64,000 bases of DNA from Acanthosoma haemorrhoidale (GCA_930367205.1 OV884013.1:89963333-90027332), one strand, 5' to 3'. Counted from the first letter of the stretch, positions 34,356 to 46,977 are shown. Notes: generated by a model from the sequence alone, not told the origin. Numbers and translations: made by a program.

Positions 34356-35144
34356 TGTAGCGACCGCTAACTACATAAGTTAAATCACCCTATACTCTAT
34401 TGCATATATATTGTAAGCAAAAGTAAAATAACACGAACTAAATGAATTATAATCAAATGTAAATCATTGTAAAAGTGTTAAGCAATAAAAGGCGGAAGCC
34501 AACTAAGTCATAAACGAGAAAGGGTCACCAGCTGGCAGTCATAAACATGAAAGGGTCACCAGCTGGCAGTCATAAACATGAAAGGGTCACCAGCTGGCAG
34601 TCATAAACATGAAAGGGTCACCAGCTGGCAGTCATAAACATGAAAGGGTCACCAGCTGGCAGTCATAAACAGTCATAAACTTGAAAGGGTCACCAGCTGG
34701 CAGTCATAAACATTAACAACCCTTCCAAGTCACACGAGAAAGAGTCACCAGCTGGCAGTCATGAACATTAACAACCCTCGAAGTCTCCCAGCCGGAAGTA
34801 GAGAGGGTACTTAAGGCAGGGCCCCTGGCCCTGTTAGTTAGTCAGTCTCTTAGACTCCTCGCCAGTCTCCTCGTCAGTCTCCTCGCGAGGCTCTCGGGAG
34901 TCTCTCCCGAGGCATTTACTCATGACGCTTGCTTGTTTTCCGCTCAAACTCTGAAAACTTGACTAATTCTTTATGAAACCTCTGTACATATTCTCTTGAA
35001 CATAGTGCATTGTCGGGGCACATACCTATTATAAATGGAGTCAGATAGTAACGCCGTCATGGAACAATGGTCCATGATATAAACTCGAACAATCCGCACT
35101 TGTCACCAGGGCTAGGGTGATCAGGCACCTTCCTAGTGATGACC
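34356..35144 (-). mobile_element. LTR, long-LTR family, subfamily A, with minisatellite
   Basis: Reverse complement of the 3514 and 17025 LTRs. It begins TGTAGCGACCGCTAAC at 34356, which is the complement of the family's GGTCGCTACA end, and runs to about 35144, where similarity stops within the first bases of the family's other end. Shared blocks include the complement of CTGACTCCAT near 35030 and of GACAAGTGCGGATTGT near 35095. No 5-bp duplication was found (left flank GCGTT), so the distal end is probably deleted. It is distinguished by a 31-bp tandem array (separate entry). Confidence 0.8.
34506..34756. repeat. 31-bp minisatellite inside LTR
   Basis: Five regular 31-bp units start at 34506, 34537, 34568, 34599 and 34630, then a unit at 34671 preceded by a partial 10-bp copy, and an expanded unit at 34702-34756. 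The core is GGGTCACCAGCTGGCAGTCA, including the palindrome CCAGCTGG. The other A-type LTRs carry one diverged copy at the matching place (near 4100). Internal units are nearly identical, suggesting recent expansion. Confidence 0.92.
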
Positions 35145-36009
35145 TAGTAAAAAAGTGTAGTGGTTTTTATTAGCGGTGTGCCTCCAACAGCCCTTTGCCG
35201 TTTCAGCAATACCAAAGCTTTGTTGACCATATATTGAGTGTATACTATATATGTCACAGGTATTATATATTATTCTACACAGTAACGTACCTTGTGATTG
35301 TATTGCAAGATCACTATCTAGCCCCAGCCCAGGGAAGTGAAAATGCCTTCCAGATCTCGTATTTATCCCAATTTAGGAGTAAGGAGCAAGAATTTCCCGG
35401 AGCATCTGTGGTGCTCACACTATCTTTCAATCTAGCAGAAATGTGGGTGAAAATTTGTAGAATGTCATTAGGCTTGTTATCTAAGGGCAGACTCGTAAAT
35501 CTGTGCTGCAGACATGAAACCTCTGCCAGTATTCGCAATAACTTTCGTTAGATATTCTAAGGTTAAACGCTACTCCCTCTTATTTTAACAACAGATTGGA
35601 TCATCCAGATAAAATACACGAATAAGGGCGGGGTAAGTTTGGTACAGGGACAAGGTTACATAGTGCTAATAGTTCACAAATCGTTGGTCACAGCGCAGCA
35701 CTTGCCACGTCAGACGAGTCTCTTAGACCGGCTTGAGCATTGAGGTTTTGGTGTGTAACTCATTACACCATTATATCGGCATTAATGGTAACTGTAATGT
35801 TTTTACAATGTATTATAGTTTATCCTATTAGACTTCTTTTGTGGTTATTTTAAGATATTCAGTTGACTATATACCTCGTGAACATAGCTTAGAATGGGCA
35901 TGTTCAAACACTTTTCAAATCTTGTAAACGTGCCCCAGACGTTTTTGTACAATTTGTTAACGACATCACAAATAAAAACAACACTTCTAACTCCTAGCGT
36001 TTTTATGAT
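35145..36009. other. Gene-free spacer
   Basis: Open frames overlap on both strands at 35195-35551. Neither has a recognisable domain, and their overlap argues that at most one is real. No repeat identified. Confidence 0.35.
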
Positions 36010-36410
36010 TACAAGTGTTTGAGTCCGAACAGAAAGAAAACTATAGTAGAATACTTACAGAAGTCGTCTAAAATTTACTTTTAGCAAACGCCAAAGGAAG
36101 TTAGAAGATTTGCGTAGACATATGCTGTAGCTGGCAACTGCGAAATTCCACTCTCTTGTGCTGAACGAGAAATTGCAGGATTTGATTGGTTTGTGGAATT
36201 TTTAAAAAAGGTACAAATCTTTATCACTGAGAGCAACTCCAGCTATTAGCCTAGTGAGAGCTAATTTTTTTTAAAGATTAGGCCATCAGAAATTTTTAAT
36301 GTAGATGAAACTGGCCTGAATACTGTTCATAAACCTAATCGGTAATTCATTAAAAGTTTCTTTAATTGGCAAGCAGTTTCCAGATCCCACGTCTGCTATT
36401 GTCAGGCTAT
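36010..36410 (+). pseudogene. pogo/Tigger-like transposase remnant
   Basis: Broken plus-strand frames match a DDE transposase of the pogo/Tigger (CENP-B-like) group. About 36165-36210 gives a C-A-E-R-E-I-A-G-F-D-W-F-V-E-F-L segment, typical of the second CENP-B helix-turn-helix. A frameshifted SLSLRATPAISLVRANFF follows at about 36220-36265, and after a short deletion IFNVDETGLNTVHKPNR at about 36290-36345, where D-E-T-G contains the first catalytic aspartate. The other catalytic residues are not visible. No terminal inverted repeats were found. It is a dead fragment. Confidence 0.82.
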
Positions 36411-39400
36411 AAAAACTATACAAGTTAAAACATGGATAGATCACAATTTAAAAGATAAGAACAGTTGCAATTTAAAATACTTAAGTATAACTGTACAAAC
36501 AAAACCTATCAGAACATTTGAAATAAAATAAGAGGGAATACAAAATGAGTAAAATTGACAATAATCATTATAAGTGCCAATTTTATAGATAATAAAACAA
36601 CGCACACGACCACCAGGACACAAAGCCTGGAGGAAATGATCGGTTTTAATATCAACATTTTTATTACCGACAACTTTATCGTATTGAATCTACACGCTCT
36701 CGAATATCAGCCTTATAAACTCTTTTCGCTCTTATGGAAAATTTTAATTTCTCACTGGTCACTATTGATATGATTTTCAATAGGCTATGATGAAACTATT
36801 AGAATAATACTATGGTTATGACATTTAAACCCTTTGAATTATTACAATTGGTTCTGTGTTTGAGATAATATCATTTTTTATTTTTATGAGGTTTCACTAA
36901 TATAACAGATATCGTTACAATGTTTGCAATAAATTTTGTATAGCACATTGTGTATCATCATTAATTTCTATATCATCTCTTGATTTTGATAAGTTATAAC
37001 TAAGTTTATTATTATTCTATTAACCACATTTCATAATACCCGCCTGTTTGTCAGATTATTTACTTATTTTTTGTTAATTATTGAGTACGATTGGATCTGG
37101 ACAGTTTTCCTTAGCCGTATTCAAAAATATTTCCTCCTTGTCATTTATTTTTTGCGATTGTAGAAATTGGCAATAAGGACATTTCTGGATATTGTTTTAT
37201 TTGATATTCAATGTTTTTATTTAATGATTTTAGATTTCAGGTTTATTAAATATTTCTTAGGTGTTTTAAGTGGAGATGCGATTATCACTTGAAAGCCTTA
37301 TTAACTACATGCGCACATAGTTTTACACATGTCCATATATGGTTGTATTTCTTTGAGGTAATTGAAACTAATAACTGTGAATATATTTTACTTTATCTAG
37401 ATACTTCTCACAATATTTGTAGACTTTTCAGTATATTAACAAATAATTGGAAGCACCGTGCAATTACTTATCCCAATCTCGATACTACCAGCTCAGATTA
37501 TTTCCAAATCACAGGTTACGACGGGAGGAGAGGGCTACAAAATGGGCACTTGCAGATCCGATTAGTGGATCACATGGCAATTGTTATGCAAAGTAGGACT
37601 ATCCTATAAAACGAAGAGATTCCACACGCGATCGGCAGGGCCGGCGTGAAAATAAAACCCATCCGACCGGGCCGGTATTGTGTCCCGGAGCCACCCTACT
37701 TTACATATTATTGCTCAATTGAATCTGCCCAGCTCATTAAAGATTCATGAATCAAACGAGACCAGAACTGCTAATCCAGTTATTAATTAAGCCGTCTCAA
37801 GTATAAATTTGTTCAAGTGCCTCTATCCACAAACGGGAGGCCGCGTTTGATTTACCTCCATAATTTTACCAGGTGGAACATTGGGTCCCTTGTTAGATCG
37901 TAAGGAGCTTGTTAACGTTTGTCGCAGGCCTGGAACTTATCGTTGGCAGCATTGGCCTCTGACCACTATGGTTTCATCATTTATGATCAGGAACTTGCAA
38001 TGAGTATATATCTTATCGATATTGCAGAACCCAAAAGGGAAGCATTGAATAGGCCATGTGGGAGTGTTGTTTCCATACTGGATGTATATATATTGTGGAA
38101 TAGAATGTTGATACGTTATGGAATTTCGGTATAATATGGAAGTGATGCTAAAATAACAGGGAGTATGTAAAAATGAAATTAAATGTAAAAGTTTCCTTAA
38201 AGTCAAAAGCTATTCAAAATAAAGAAAAGTCATGATTTACCAAGGCCTTGAACGGCCACATTAAGTGTTTTGACAGACACAAACGAAATTGCTAAAAATA
38301 ATAAATATGATCCAGGTATTTTCCTGCAGTAAAAAAAAGTATGTTTACTCAAAAATACGTTGTTTTTTTTCATATAATTAATTTTGTTTTTAATTAATAT
38401 TATAAGACAGTGCATTTTCTAGCGTTGAAACTACTTAAAACACATAATTTGTTTTTGTTTTTTTAGAAGGAATACATTTGGGGTCCTTAATATAATTAGT
38501 GTATTTAAATGAATAAATAATTAGTGTTTTTTCTTCTTTGTTTTATTTTGTTGATGATTATTATTTGACATTTTTTCTTGCTGGGTATTAATATTTTTCA
38601 TATCTAGAAATCCTGCAAGGACCTTGTCATCGATACATTTTACATTGCGCTCTCGATTATGAAGGTATGTCCAAAACGGAGTTTTACTTAAGTTTCACAG
38701 TAGAGAGTTAAAATAGGTAGGGGTGTGTGTAGCTGCCTCTTTCAGTCAGCCAATATGAGTGGAGTGAAGGGTTGAAATGAAGGAGTCAGATTAATTAATT
38801 TTCTAAAACTTTAAGCCCCTCCCACCATTTTAACCCCGCTCTCACTTTGGTACCAAAGAATTGCTTTAAAAGCACGTCATAGTCAAATGAAACACTATTA
38901 ATATTTTGTGTACTTTTATTCATGTATATATATTCTTAATTAAAGAACGTCTGGTGACCAAAAAAAAAGCAACGTTGGAGGCCGTACTATAGTTTGGAAG
39001 GCAATAAAAAAAAAAGAGAGAACCCAGAGAGAAGTCAGGAACCAGTGGCTCACTTTAACATGTTTGGGCCGATTCGAAGTGGCAGTTCAGAAAATCAAGT
39101 AAACAAATACGGTTTGAATGAGGGAAACGATCACAAAAGCTTCATTGATAAGGAAAAAAACAAATGAACTGTAATTATAATGTTCCATCATGTTTCACTT
39201 TGGTACTTCTGTTTTTATGTGTACATAATTGTATTTTATGATGCGTGATGAAGTATTTTCAGTACCATTAATAAACATATTAAAATAAAGTCACTAACTT
39301 ATTAAAATTAGATAAATACAAATATTGCGTTAGTTGGATTTAACTTGTAGATAAATAGGGGATAAATATAATATTTCAATCATTTTCTCTACGAGAAAAA

Positions 39401-41739
39401 AACAGTTAACAGTAATTTTTCATTTTTAAAATACTTACGAAATACACATAGGTAATTGGCCGACCATAGGCTCGTAATACTTTTCTATCATTTTGAAACT
39501 AAAATCGATGTGTAGAATTGTATCTCGGCTGCACCCTAGGCAGTAAACACTTCAGAAGCTGCGAAAGTAACTTACCGCCCGAGGAAGGAACAGACCCACC
39601 CCATGCTCCAGACTTCGTGGAAGCTGTAGTTCTACTGTGTAATTACTTGAGGCTTTGGTTCACCAGTAATCCACTCACGTTACAGATAACCTCAAGTTTT
39701 GTCTTAACCAATATTGGAGGAGTCAAGGGGTCTAACTAAATACTAAAATAACACAACTGTCAGAGGTGGATAGACAAAAAAGCTGTGTTATTTTACTACC
39801 ATTCCACAATCTGGCATTAATCTTCTAATCTTTTAATCTTTTAACTAAATGTTCCTGCTTTTGCTGAGCTTACAATGCTATGTATAATAACTTTTGGAAT
39901 ACAATCTATCCATGTCATGAATTATTATTTCAATTAGCGTGTAGCTGGCAGGACATTGTGAGAGACAATTATATTTATTATTCGTCCACATTACTGGTTT
40001 GCTCTGCAGGGTAGGGAAAATGGTGCTGTAATTCGTTACTAACCTCTAAATTCGTTACCAATATAAACGAACTATAAAATAGACGTGAACTTCGGTATCT
40101 TCCTGACGAGGAATTTGGTTCATGACAGGTTAAAAGCAACTTTGGATATTATACCACTATTAAAAATTACAGTGAATTTACAGCTGGATGTCAAGTATTC
40201 AAAATGGATCGGCATGTAGAATGTAAAATGACTTAATGGAAGGGACCAGTAATCGCCAAACAAATAAAAATAATTGTTTCTGTTATTATAATTTATGAAA
40301 TTACACTGGTTCTTTATCGTGTATAAAGAAATCACATTCATATTCACAGAAATCATATAGAGCTGGAACATATGGCTGGAATAAATGTAATAAATTAGGT
40401 GCTATAACTGCTGCAAGAGTGTTTGTTATCAAACTGTGTAAGGACCGATTGAAAGCGTATTGATAAAAAATATATTAATAATAAAATGTTAATAAAAATG
40501 TTACAATAATAACAAATAAAAAAAAATGTTCAGCTAAAAAAAATGAGACATGAGAACTCCGCTTGAAAATTTCTCATACATCATATTTTTACTTTTTTCA
40601 TGGGTTAACGAACTTTTAAATGCCGAATAAAGTTATTAATTTTTTTTAAAGTTAAAGGATTTTATGAGCTAGTTCTAATTATATTAATCAATGAAACACA
40701 AAGTAAGTTTAACGAAAACATATTTAAGATTCAATTTAGTAAGGTGTCAATCCTATGATAAACATTAGACATTAAAATTGTGATAATATTATAGTGAACA
40801 ATGATAGGGACTTTTTCCAGAGAAAAATCTCTTAAGCAACCGCTGAGGATGACGATACATGGACTGCCAACAATAATAGTGTAAACAAAAAATGTAAATA
40901 CAACTAAACGGAAGCCAGTTCGGAAGGATCTTCCCATTAACCCTGCTTCCGAATCAGCAGTGATTTTCTTTGGACGTAAGTGAAATCTCACGGTTCAAGC
41001 TCTCCCGGGTTAAGGGAAAATTGGTTCTGTCTGGAGTAAAGAGAGGCCCTGAGAGATCAAAAGGTAGAGATTAAGACATACAATAAGAAGTAAACGGTAC
41101 CTCCTTGACCGATGCCCTCACCTTCATCGTAGATCTACGCCGTCTTAGACATCTGAGTTTACTACCCCAAAACTAAAACCGTCTTCACAGAATCCCTATA
41201 CTCTCCTACGTCCTAATACATATTACCGGAATCCCTTCTGTTGGCTGAAATAATCCAGGATAGTTTAAATTTCTGGACAAAGTAAGTTAAGTAAAGTATA
41301 TTTTTAACTCTTAAGAGTCTTGAGAGAGGAGAAATCCTTAATAGTATTAGATGATCTCAGACTCAATTAACATAATTTAAATCAGAGGTTGCTCATGAAT
41401 TGGGAACTTAGCTGTCATTGAGGCATCTATAATGTTACCCAAAACGTTTAGAATGTTGTCTTTCCAAAGAATGGTTTTTCGTCAGAATATTCCAACGTGA
41501 AATAAAGAAAGCAATACTATTCTTTTTAGTTCGTCTCTTATACAAACTACCCTCCGAGGTAATTCTAGAAATATTTACGTACATATGTATATACATGGGC
41601 CATAAAAATTGTCTTATCACATTAAATTTATAAAAATTGAAAAATTATATTTATATTACAACTATAGCTTTTAATTATTACAACCAATCAATGAGTTGAA
41701 ATCCCTGAAAAGTAATTTTAGCATTGTGATTCTTATGGC
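36411..41739. other. Long, mostly unique gene-free stretch
   Basis: No transposon and no convincing gene. A moderately GC-rich block at about 37480-37910 is dense in homeodomain, E-box and octamer-like words and could be a regulatory element. A perfect splice-donor-like GTAAGT follows a short frame at 40974 on the plus strand, but no acceptor or homology supports an exon. Other open frames (for example 37289-37609, 40731-40991 minus) have no family resemblance. Confidence 0.35.
37579..37593 (+). promoter_or_regulatory. SOX-POU composite-like motif
   Basis: AATTGTTATGCAAAG resembles the composite SOX-POU site (CATTGTTATGCAAAT), differing at the two end positions. It sits in an apparently unique, less AT-rich block with CACATG beside it. 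Function is inference from motif match alone. Confidence 0.3.
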
Positions 41740-42520
41740 CCTTCTAAGCTCGTTAATGTCGATGAGAAATGGTTTCTCTCATTCTTTGAAGCAGGGAAAT
41801 TTCTGGGAATTAGTCCTCAGAACCATATAATTCTTGATTGCTTTCGGAATGAATGTAATACCTACCTGATGACTATAACTTGCTATTCCAGCAACCTCTA
41901 AATGAAATATCAACTGCCTCGCAAACAAGACATAATATGCGAGAGATCGAGATTAATCTCGACCGAACCGCAAAATTATCTGAGGAAAGCTCGCTAGCAA
42001 GAGCTGAATAATTCCCTGGAATAAGATCTGAAGTGGATTAAAGCGTCGAGCAGAGAGAACCTGATTTTGAATGAAAGGATTTATTGTCTCTTATTAATCA
42101 TTCTGCTCTCATTCATTGGCTACCTCTGCCATCCAGCCAGCGTTGGAGTTCAAAGGTAAGAAATGAAAATTGGCCAATTTCCTTGCCCTTTTGTAGTGAA
42201 TACTCCCGCAATTATAAATATATAGGATCACCTGAATAAAGCTCTTACTTAGGTCGAGAACCCCTATTGATTATTGCGATCAGGCCTCAATTATTGAGTC
42301 TTCAGCTTGAAAATCTCATGACACAGGACTAGTTTATAAGAACTCTGTATGCAGAGGATCCAATACTTCTTTCCCCCTTTCTAGGAACGGTATCCCCAAT
42401 GGGGATTCCACGCTGTTCCATATATCGGGCTCAAGGTTGGTAGCACGTATTCCAGTCTACCTGTGATTAATTACCGGGAAAATGCCTTGGTTAATGGCCA
42501 TTAATTACGTCTTTTTTGGA
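41740..42520. other. Candidate conserved non-coding block
   Basis: A non-repetitive block of higher complexity than its surroundings, with no reading frame. It holds a 16-bp perfect palindrome, TCGAGATTAATCTCGA, at 41947-41962 and a cluster of TAATTA/ATTAAT words near 42465-42510. The look is that of a developmental enhancer, but only cross-species alignment could show it. Confidence 0.25.
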
Positions 42521-44496
42521 AGCAAATACAGAAAAAAATACTGGATTATCATCTACTGCTTAAAAAGCCTATTTATAAATTGTGCTATCTTGTTAGCTAA
42601 TTAAATCTGTGCTAACTTATATGCTTGCAAATAACTTATTTCAATATGTACATCTACTTTATCTTGTAGAACGGTGCCTTATGAACCATTCCCGTGATCA
42701 CAGCAGCTCATACTGCACCACCCTACGGGAGATAGTGAAGTGGTCATGCCCCTGCTGCTCCTTCCACTTCTGGACAAAGGGAAGAGAGGCCCTGAATATT
42801 CCCTAGTTATGTATTGACTGCATGTCATGTTTGTCTAAGCTGTACTGTCCGTACGATCGAAGCAGCCGTGCCCTCTCATGTTGCAAGGCTCGCCAGAAGA
42901 GCAGGACGCACAATGGGCCAGAGGCGGACAGAATTCAAATTCCATAAGTAAAAGTTTCCATAGGCTGGTGTTTTTTTTCGACAGTTAATGAACCGTAGCC
43001 TTATTATTATGATACCAATGATTTTGCGATAAAAAGAAAGTTTAGGGTGTGTAAACATCATCTGTGTGTGGTAAACCGTATATTTTATTAAAATTACATA
43101 ATTTTTTTGAAAATTAGTTTAACCCAGAGGTTCGTTTCTAAAATTATTTACCTTTATATTGGTTTTGTATAAGCAATTGAGTATCCAATGTAAACACTGA
43201 TTGGAAAATAAAGCGCATTGAAATATGGTTTAGAGGAAATACTAACTATTTTCCGTGATTATCCCACGTTTTCGAACCTGCAAAAAAAGCTTCGGCTTCC
43301 TCCGCTTTCGGAATGGTTTATTTATACTTAACACAATGTCACATAATATCCCTGAGAATTTTAGCTTCCTATTCTTGCCTATGAGATTGCAACATCGTTT
43401 TAAAGAACCCTCGTACATAAGTTGCTTACTCAGCTTGAACCTACTTTCACACACCTATTTTCCCACAGTGTAAGATACTAAATCATGCTTTGTGTAATTC
43501 AGTAATATAATAAAAGGAAATTTAAGAGTAAAACTGTCTATTGCTCGTTATGAACAAGGAGAACAATCAAGACTGACTCTATTAGGATGAAAGTATTAAA
43601 ATTCATTTAATAATACATTTTCCAACTGAAAATGAATGCTTTATACTTAACAGATGTATTGTTACCATAAAAAATAAGATTACAGTTGCGTAATGAAAAC
43701 CCGGAAGCCTTTACAATGAAACCGTTCGTGCAGATCTTGTCAACTTGGTTGTCCCAAATAAATGGTCAACCCTCTATTACTTCTCGTACGAAAAAAAATA
43801 ATAATTGTTTTTATTACGTCAAGAAAAGATGGCTGATAGAATGCTCTTAAAAAAATCTTAACGACCTTTACTGAATTGCACGGTGATGGGCTCTTGGGGT
43901 TCGATAGTATGCCTGGAACAGCTAACTTGTCACGTCCGACAAATACACTAAGGACAAGTAGGGATGTGACTTGTTTATACGATAACAACGATAAAACAAT
44001 CTTCCACTATATCGAAAAATAAAGAGAGAGGTAGAACACAGATATAAGTTTGTTCACCTTGGATTCTATATATCTAGGTCCTGCTTTTCTTCAAAATGGC
44101 TGTAATAACCGAGATCTCTTTTCGTAGTTGGCTATACTACAAGAAATAGTTTCCGGTGCTTTTTAAACGGAGCAATTTATATTTTAAATAGGGATTGTAA
44201 TAAACGAAAATCATTTACATATAGTTATATGGGAATAACATGGGAGAATAAATGGTTGGAGTGTATATTAAGGAATAAAAGACTTTTCGTCTCTCCAGAG
44301 CTTTATTGACTTCTACTGAACATTTTCGACGGCCTATGCCATCGTCCTGAAGAGCTAGTTCATACTAACGACAGCACTCCAGGGTCAAACGACATTTGTT
44401 TTTGTTTTTTATCTTAAACATGGCCTATTAATAAAGAAGTTACTGTTCGCTTGCCATAACTTTTAGTGTAACATAAAAATCACTTGTAAATAAATC
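42521..44496. other. Gene-free DNA
   Basis: A GC-richer patch at 42680-42930 contains a short plus-strand frame (to 42806) without recognisable similarity. Frames overlap on both strands at 43242-43473. At about 44260-44390 lies a patch that I could not assign to any repeat family. Confidence 0.35.
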
Positions 44497-45377
44497 ACGA
44501 GGGGGGTGTCTAGTTACCCTGGCCCTAGTGATGAAGTGAGGGTTGATTAAGCTATGACCTGGACAATTACTTCATGACGGGTCTTACTACCGTACTGTCT
44601 GACTCCATATTAGGTATGTACTCCGCCTGTGCACTATGTTCAGGAGAAGAGTTATAGGGTAGGTAGTTTATGTGGTCTTGGAATGACCACGAATTCACAC
44701 TCGGTATCTGAGGGTAGGCAAAAACCGTCCAGATCCCAAAGGTGAGTGTGAACCGGAGAGAGGCAGACTGGATTGCCGTGGTAGACACTGCTAGGTAAAG
44801 CTTGTAGGGGCACGGCAACCGTTGTCTGCGTGGGAGAGGTCTCTTCTAAAGACGTGCAAGTGTTAGCGAGACAAAGGCAGAGAATCCCACTAGGAAAGTG
44901 TGGGGTCTGACGAGGCCGGACTAAAACATAGCGAGGTTAGGAAGAGAGATGTTGAGGTTTTCATAAATGAGAAGGCCAAATCTTGAAACATAAGTGCTGC
45001 TGCAGGTACCAGTCAGAGAGCCGTAGTTAGAATTATTTACCGGCCAAAACTAGGGGTATATATAGCCCCCAGTAACCAATGATCTGGGGTTTTTTATTCT
45101 GACCAACCAAACCACAGGGTTGCGGTGACGCTTGGCTGTTTTAGACCAGGACCCACCCAGCACCCTAGATGCTACCTGACTTTCCCTTCAAGGACCTCTG
45201 ACTAGTTTCTTGCCGTTGGGTCTTTTATTGTTTACAATATTTACACTTGTATGACTTATGGTTTAGTAATATTATTTACATTTGTTTAAATTAATTTACA
45301 ACATATTATAACCAATTTACAATATATATACAAGAGAGTATAGGATGATTGATCTTATGTAGTTAGCAGTTGCTACA
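44497..45377 (+). mobile_element. Mosaic long LTR (A-type ends, B-type core)
   Basis: The right end, GTTAGCAGTTGCTACA, is the subfamily A terminus. The segment at about 44655-44770, with GTGGTCTTGGAATGACCACG, is the subfamily B core also seen at 10546 and 46055. A TATA box, TATATATA, is at 45057-45064. The left end is near CACGAGGGGGGTGTC, comparable to the A start. No target duplication was found (right flank CAGTC). It is either a recombinant between subfamilies or an intermediate lineage. Confidence 0.7.
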
Positions 45378-45778
45378 CAGTCTATAAGTCCTTTATGAAT
45401 GACAAAAATCTGAATCTACTTTTGGTGATAAGGGTTCAAAATGTTGTGAATTTTTCATTTATATTCACCATAACACAAACATAGTAATGGCGAATTTAAG
45501 CGTAGCCGATAAATACCTAAGCCATTTTTACTTCACTGTAAAAGCTGTTCTAGGAACGACCACAAAATATTTTTTCCTTTCATACATTTTTTTTAATCCC
45601 AATTCTCATTGGCAGCAACTTCATTAAGAATATCAGAAGAGCTCGTTTGATTTCAGATTTAAATTGGTTTCTTGAAAGGCAGTTTCTTTTCTCTGTTGAC
45701 CCAGTGAAATCTCGTAAAAATAATATCTTAGAGCACTGAAGGGCCAACCAATCCTGGAAGCTTTTGTGGAAAATGTAT
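45378..45778. other. Spacer between two LTRs
   Basis: About 400 bp of AT-rich sequence with no primer-binding site next to the left LTR and no polypurine tract before the right one, so the two LTRs do not bracket one element. Confidence 0.45.
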
Positions 45779-46623
45779 TGTCGGGCTCGGGTTTTATACC
45801 TGAGTATCCCTAAAGTGGGGAGGAGATGCCCGGCGCTGGCTAGGGTTGTTACAACCTGTTGTTGCACCCGTCCGGTGAGCGCCCAGAAAGAGATAGAGCG
45901 GGTGGACCTATGGTCATTCATCCTGGCCACCGGCCTAGTCGGCAGGGCAGCCTGATTCGCTTTGATCGGACTCCATAAGATCTTTATAAGGTGTGTGTGC
46001 CCCGACAAAGCACTATGTTCAGGAGAAGAGGTACAGGGTAGGTTTATAGGTAGTTTATATGGTGTTGGAATGACCACGAATTCACACTCGGTATCTAAGG
46101 GTAGGCGAAAACCGTCCGGATCCCAAAGGTGAGTGTGAACCGAAGAGAAGCAGACTGGATTGCCATGGGAGGCACTGCTGGTAAAATTTGCAGGGCCACG
46201 GCAACCGTCGTCCGCGAGGGAGAGGTGCTAGTTTTAGCGAGACGAAGGCAGAGATTTCCACTAGGAAGGTGTGGGGTCTGACAACGCCGGACTAAAACAT
46301 AGCGAGGTTAGGAGAGAGATACAGAGGTAGTTGAATGAGAAGTCCATGGTTTTGAGTAGAGCAGCAGGTGCAGAGAGAGAGGAGAGAGTAGTGTTCTAAG
46401 TGAATGTCCGATTAGTTATGCTAATTTGGTCTAATGCCAAGGCTTATATAGGAGGCCAGCTTGTAGGGTGGGGATAAGCCTCCACCTACGACTGTCTTCC
46501 TCACTCTCCGACTGGCGTCATAAGCTTTATTTATTAAACTTATGGAAAAAAATGATAGATATGATATGATCTGATCGAGAAGAGAGTTACTTATAATTAT
46601 TTAATTAAGAGGTGGCCACAACA
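45779..46623 (+). mobile_element. LTR, long-LTR family, subfamily B
   Basis: Starts TGTCGGGCTCGGG at 45779, ends near GGCCACAACA at 46623, with TATATA at 46445-46450. It matches 10256-10790 over most of its first 750 bp. The last 60 bp align loosely with the A-family end (AGAGAGT... to ...ACA). Flanks TGTAT and ATATA do not form a clean duplication. Small frames across it have no coding meaning. Confidence 0.72.
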
Positions 46624-46977
46624 ATATAATTGGCGAACATTGACGAACAAGAATGTTCTGGGAAATCAGGGATAACAGATCATGGGAAGTGAATGTATCA
46701 TTACATTTTTGGATCATTCTGAGGAACGAAATAGGAAAAAGATAAAATACTTTTTGACCGAATGTTTTGCATAAGAGCGACTCAGTAAAGATAATTGACT
46801 ATTGTGGTTGGCTCGTCCTTATTTGAATTAACTTAGCAGTAGAATCACTTCTCAAATTTCAAATTGTAGTTTGACCCGTGTTTCCTGTTATTAAACTTAG
46901 AAAATAAAACCAATGTAGGGGACTTGTTGTGATTCATATTCTGTCCTAAGGAAAGCTTAGTTACACGTAGCTACAGT
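46624..46977. other. Spacer
   Basis: AT-rich sequence between an LTR and a LINE tail; nothing recognised. Confidence 0.4.

Noticed and set aside
34506..34756. 31-bp repeats as CRISPR or satellite
   Set aside because: No spacers, and confined to one LTR copy whose relatives have a single unit.
35195..35551. 118-codon plus-strand frame overlapping a minus-strand frame
   Set aside because: No domain or signal sequence I can recognise. Opposite-strand openness and lack of any start context suggest chance.
40731..40991. Minus-strand frame with a hydrophobic stretch, and a plus-strand exon-like segment ending at GTAAGT (40974)
   Set aside because: No recognisable receptor or channel motif. The segment lacks a good acceptor with a pyrimidine tract, and both strands are open over the same bases.
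42680..42930. GC-richer segment with a Cys-containing frame as a possible LINE knuckle or exon
   Set aside because: Cysteine spacing does not fit the LINE C-terminal knuckle, and neither strand gives a consistent homology.
43242..43473. Overlapping frames on both strands
   Set aside because: Neither resembles a known family. Composition is that of random AT-rich sequence.
44260..44390. Segment with ATTTTCGACGGCC... resembling words seen in some insect LINEs or ribozyme-bearing elements
   Set aside because: I could not build a hammerhead core or a protein match, so no call was made.
45378..45778. LTRs at 44497 and 45779 as a pair flanking one retroelement
   Set aside because: The interval has no primer-binding site, no polypurine tract and no coding sequence, and the LTRs belong to different subfamilies.
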